Part shown: positions 5,710 to 7,712 of the stretch, one piece after another
Numbering within the stretch: the first letter of the stretch is position 1
How the letters are laid out: every line of letters begins with the position of its first letter
Assembly (NCBI GenBank): GCA_028688535.1
Contig: JAQTXY010000078.1
Span: 1-7,712 of the forward strand
Reading direction: 5' to 3'
Source: Methanothrix sp.
GTDB taxonomy: Archaea; Halobacteriota; Methanosarcinia; Methanotrichales; Methanotrichaceae
DNA: 7,712 bases
The notes under the pieces: generated by a model
What the model was told of the DNA's origin: nothing
Database searches by the model: none
Seen by the model: the letters and a program-made list of their open reading frames with translations, nothing else
Program-made: the position numbers and the translations under genes

Positions 5710-7419
5710 ATGACCAGAAAACCCACCAATCTAATCTATGGCGTTGACGATGAGCCACCTCTTGCCACTACGCTGATCTTGGGCTTTCAGCATATCTTCA
5801 TCCTATCCATTGCCTTCATCTTTCCTGTAGTAATAATAAATGAGATCGGTGCTTCGCCCGAGGATGCGCAAAACCTCATCTGTATGGCCATGCTGGCCAC
5901 CGGCTTTTCCACTGCTTTGCAGGCCTTGAATAAGGGGCCTATCGGCTCCGGCTATCTCTGCCCTCTGCTAAACGGTCCGGCTTTCGTGCCGGCGTCGCTC
6001 CTGGCAGGCAAGGCGGGGGGCCTGGCTCTCATCTTCGGCATGACGGCCCTGGCCGGTATCTTCGAGGGTCTTTTCTCTCAAGTAGTAGGTAGAATGCGCA
6101 AGTTCTTCCCGCCGGAGGTGACGGGAACTGTAGTGCTCATGGTGGGTGTGGAGGTGATACCCATCGCCGTTCCCAAGTTCTTTGGGGTGGATAGCGCACA
6201 TCCAGGAATTCAGGCCCTGCCATTTCTGGTGGCGTTGATCACTCTGGCGGTCACTGCCGGATTCAATGTCTGGGGCAAAGGCAAGATGCGGCTCTACTCT
6301 CTTTTGATCGGCATGGCGGCGGGCTACGCAATCTCCTTTGCCGCAGGCATCTTAACCATGGACCAGGCCAGGTTGATTGTCGACTCTGCTTTCTTCCAGC
6401 TTCCCGAGATCGGCAAATTTGGAATGTCATTTAGCACTGCAATGCTTGTGCCCTTTCTGGTGGCAGCCTTATCCTCTGCCCTCAAGACCATGGGCGACCT
6501 CACCACCTGCCAGAAGATCAATGATGCCGATTGGAAGAGAATAGAGATGCGGTCCATAAGTCGGGGCATGCTGGCCTGCGGAGCGGGAAATATAGCCTCC
6601 GGGCTCCTAGGGGCTCTCGGTCAGTCGGTCTCTTCCAGCAATATTGGTCTATCCATCGCCACCGGCGCGACGAGCAGGCGCATCGGCTATGCGGCAGGCG
6701 GCATTCTCATATTGATGGCTTTCTTTCCTAAATTGGCAGCCATCTTCGTGATTATGCCCACGCCGGTGATGGGTGCCTCTCTGATCTTCACAGTTTGCTT
6801 CAAGATCATGGCAGGCATTCAGATTATCATGTCCCGAATGATCGATTCCAGAAAGACCTTCGTGGTAGGGCTTTCCATAATATTCGGGCTCTCTTTTGAT
6901 GCCGTGCCTGGTCTTTATGCCGGGTTGGATCCGATGCTGCGGCCCCTCTTATCCTCGTCTCTGGCGCTGGCCACCATCTGCGCCGTGGTGCTCAACGTCT
7001 TCTTCCGCCTGGGCATCAGCCAGAAGATGGATTTTGAGATTTATCCGGCTACCGATACCTCGGAAAAGATATTTCAGGTCATGGAGAAGCAGGGCGGTAT
7101 CTGGGGTGCCAGGCGAGAGGTCATCTTCAATGCCATCTCTGCCATGAACGAGCTTCTGGATGCGGCTCCCTTCCTGGGTCTATCAGAAAAAAAGATCGCT
7201 ATGAGCGTCCAGTTTGATGAGTTCAACCTGAATGTCAGAGCAGTCTATGAGGGCAAGCCCTTTGAGATTCCTACAGCCATGCCCAGCATCGATTTCATGC
7301 ATGATGAGCAGGCAAGCGCGCTGGCTCTGGCAGCGTTTACCATGAGCAGGTACGTGGATAAGATGAGCTTCTCGACCAAGGAAGGGAAGACACAGCTGCA
7401 TATGCATTTCGAGCATTAA
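5710..7419 (+). CDS. NCS2 (UraA-fold) permease with C-terminal degenerate RsbW-like domain
   Basis: Residues 1-435 are a nucleobase:cation symporter-2 (xanthine/uracil permease) membrane domain. The family start YGVDDEPPL (10-18) and GFQHIF in TM1 are present, as are the half-helix region YLCPLLNGPAFVPAS, FFPPEVTGTVVLMVG (132-146), the TM8 segment LKTMGDLTT, the TM10 segment SSNIGLSIATGATSR (309-323), and PTPVMGAS (350-357). Against UraA, Glu241 and Glu290 correspond to Lys259 and Ser310, so nucleobase transport by the known mechanism is doubtful. Residues about 440-569 are extra: most NCS2 proteins end near residue 430-480. This tail aligns by eye with the RsbW/SpoIIAB GHKL fold, with VRAVYEGKPFEIP (509-521) at the strand before the G1 box and LALAAFTMSRYVDKM (538-552) at the G2 box and last helix, but the ATP-binding residues are replaced. 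The gene follows the sensor-phosphatase by 104 nt, and I infer that the STAS protein of the same cluster docks on this tail. Permease call very secure; tail assignment moderate. Confidence 0.9.
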   Translation: MTRKPTNLIYGVDDEPPLATTLILGFQHIFILSIAFIFPVVIINEIGASPEDAQNLICMAMLATGFSTALQALNKGPIGSGYLCPLLNGPAFVPASLLAGKAGGLALIFGMTALAGIFEGLFSQVVGRMRKFFPPEVTGTVVLMVGVEVIPIAVPKFFGVDSAHPGIQALPFLVALITLAVTAGFNVWGKGKMRLYSLLIGMAAGYAISFAAGILTMDQARLIVDSAFFQLPEIGKFGMSFSTAMLVPFLVAALSSALKTMGDLTTCQKINDADWKRIEMRSISRGMLACGAGNIASGLLGALGQSVSSSNIGLSIATGATSRRIGYAAGGILILMAFFPKLAAIFVIMPTPVMGASLIFTVCFKIMAGIQIIMSRMIDSRKTFVVGLSIIFGLSFDAVPGLYAGLDPMLRPLLSSSLALATICAVVLNVFFRLGISQKMDFEIYPATDTSEKIFQVMEKQGGIWGARREVIFNAISAMNELLDAAPFLGLSEKKIAMSVQFDEFNLNVRAVYEGKPFEIPTAMPSIDFMHDEQASALALAAFTMSRYVDKMSFSTKEGKTQLHMHFEH

Positions 7420-7440
7420 AATAGACAGAAGGCTGGGATT

Positions 7441-7712
7441 TCAAGCCTTCTTCTTATCTTTTGCGGAATTGAGGAGCATCAACCGGTTTATGGCGCTCAC
7501 CAGAGCTTCCACAGAAGCCATGACAATATCCTCGCGTGCCGATCTGGCGCTGACCTTGCGTCCCCGGTCGTCCTCTACGCCAATCACCACTTCTGCCAGG
7601 GCGTCAGCCCCGCCGCTGATGGCTTCAATTCTAAAGTCGCAGAGGTGGATTGATGTATCACTGTCCAGCAGGCCCTGCACGGCATTTACGGCAGCATCCA
7701 CCGGCCCCACGC
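7441..7712 (-). CDS. 2-isopropylmalate/(R)-citramalate synthase family, C-terminal part
   Basis: Only the last 90 codons are in the window; the gene continues beyond the right edge. The sequence is the LeuA-type C-terminal allosteric dimer domain. [12 protein letters not shown] opens it, [24 protein letters not shown] forms the middle strands, and [20 protein letters not shown] is the last helix, followed by a lysine-rich tail ending in KKKA. Enzymes with this domain condense acetyl-CoA with 2-oxoisovalerate (LeuA) or pyruvate (CimA), and the domain binds the leucine or isoleucine feedback inhibitor. The wording of the last helix resembles archaeal CimA as well as LeuA, so I do not assign a symbol. 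The GTG at 7710 is an internal valine, not a start. It converges with the permease gene across 21 nt, with no obvious terminator hairpin between them. Confidence 0.85.
   Translation of the reverse strand, partial: VGPVDAAVNAVQGLLDSDTSIHLCDFRIEAISGGADALAEVVIGVEDDRGRKVSARSAREDIVMASVEALVSAINRLMLLNSAKDKKKA

Noticed and set aside
7027..7416. The permease tail as a STAS domain, making the protein a SulP/SLC26 transporter.
   Set aside because: No (D/S)SSGL phosphosite loop is present, the membrane domain has NCS2 rather than SulP motifs, and the helix-strand order fits RsbW better.
7441..7710. The synthase tail as a small complete gene starting at GTG 7710.
   Set aside because: GTG encodes an internal valine of the conserved VGPVDAA segment, and the frame is open to the window edge; it is the end of a larger enzyme.
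1..7712. Mobile elements, CRISPR arrays, tRNA or rRNA genes.
   Set aside because: No transposase or integrase, no regularly spaced repeats, and no tRNA or rRNA signature were seen on either strand.

Overview
The window looks like chromosomal DNA from a euryarchaeon, most likely an aceticlastic-type methanogen such as the Methanothrix/Methanosaeta group. This rests on an archaeal-type HerA translocase, an archaeal NYN-domain protein of the TIGR00288 type, an archaeal-looking isopropylmalate/citramalate synthase tail, AT-rich intergenic DNA with TATA-like boxes, and coding DNA of moderate GC. The genus is inference; no rRNA or other marker gene is present.

Left part (1-3662), all on the minus strand. 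From promoter-proximal to distal it reads TatD-family metal-dependent hydrolase, NYN-domain putative ribonuclease, and rhomboid intramembrane serine protease. Gaps are 27 and 53 nt, so these probably form one operon. A 291-nt AT-rich gap with a TATA-like box follows, then herA, whose C-terminus runs off the left edge. Three of these four genes act, or are predicted to act, on nucleic acids.

Middle and right part (3875-7419), plus strand, divergent from tatD. Three genes form what I read as a complete partner-switching module built around a transporter: (1) a single-domain STAS protein of the RsbV/SpoIIAA type; (2) a membrane protein with a LytS-type 5TM sensor, a signalling helix and an RsbU/SpoIIE PP2C phosphatase with its metal ligands intact; (3) an NCS2 (UraA/xanthine-uracil permease fold) transporter with about 130 extra C-terminal residues. 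Those extra residues align by eye with the RsbW/SpoIIAB anti-sigma kinase fold, but the ATP-binding boxes appear to have been lost. There is no sigma factor, and archaea are not expected to use one. I infer that the sensor-phosphatase controls the phosphorylation of the STAS protein, which then docks on the RsbW-like tail and gates the permease. This mirrors SLC26/SulP transporters, which share the UraA fold but carry a STAS domain in the same place. The permease also lacks both glutamates that coordinate substrate and protons in UraA, so its substrate should not be assumed to be a nucleobase.

Right edge (7441-7712), minus strand. This is the C-terminal regulatory domain of a 2-isopropylmalate/(R)-citramalate synthase family enzyme, convergent with the permease across 21 nt.
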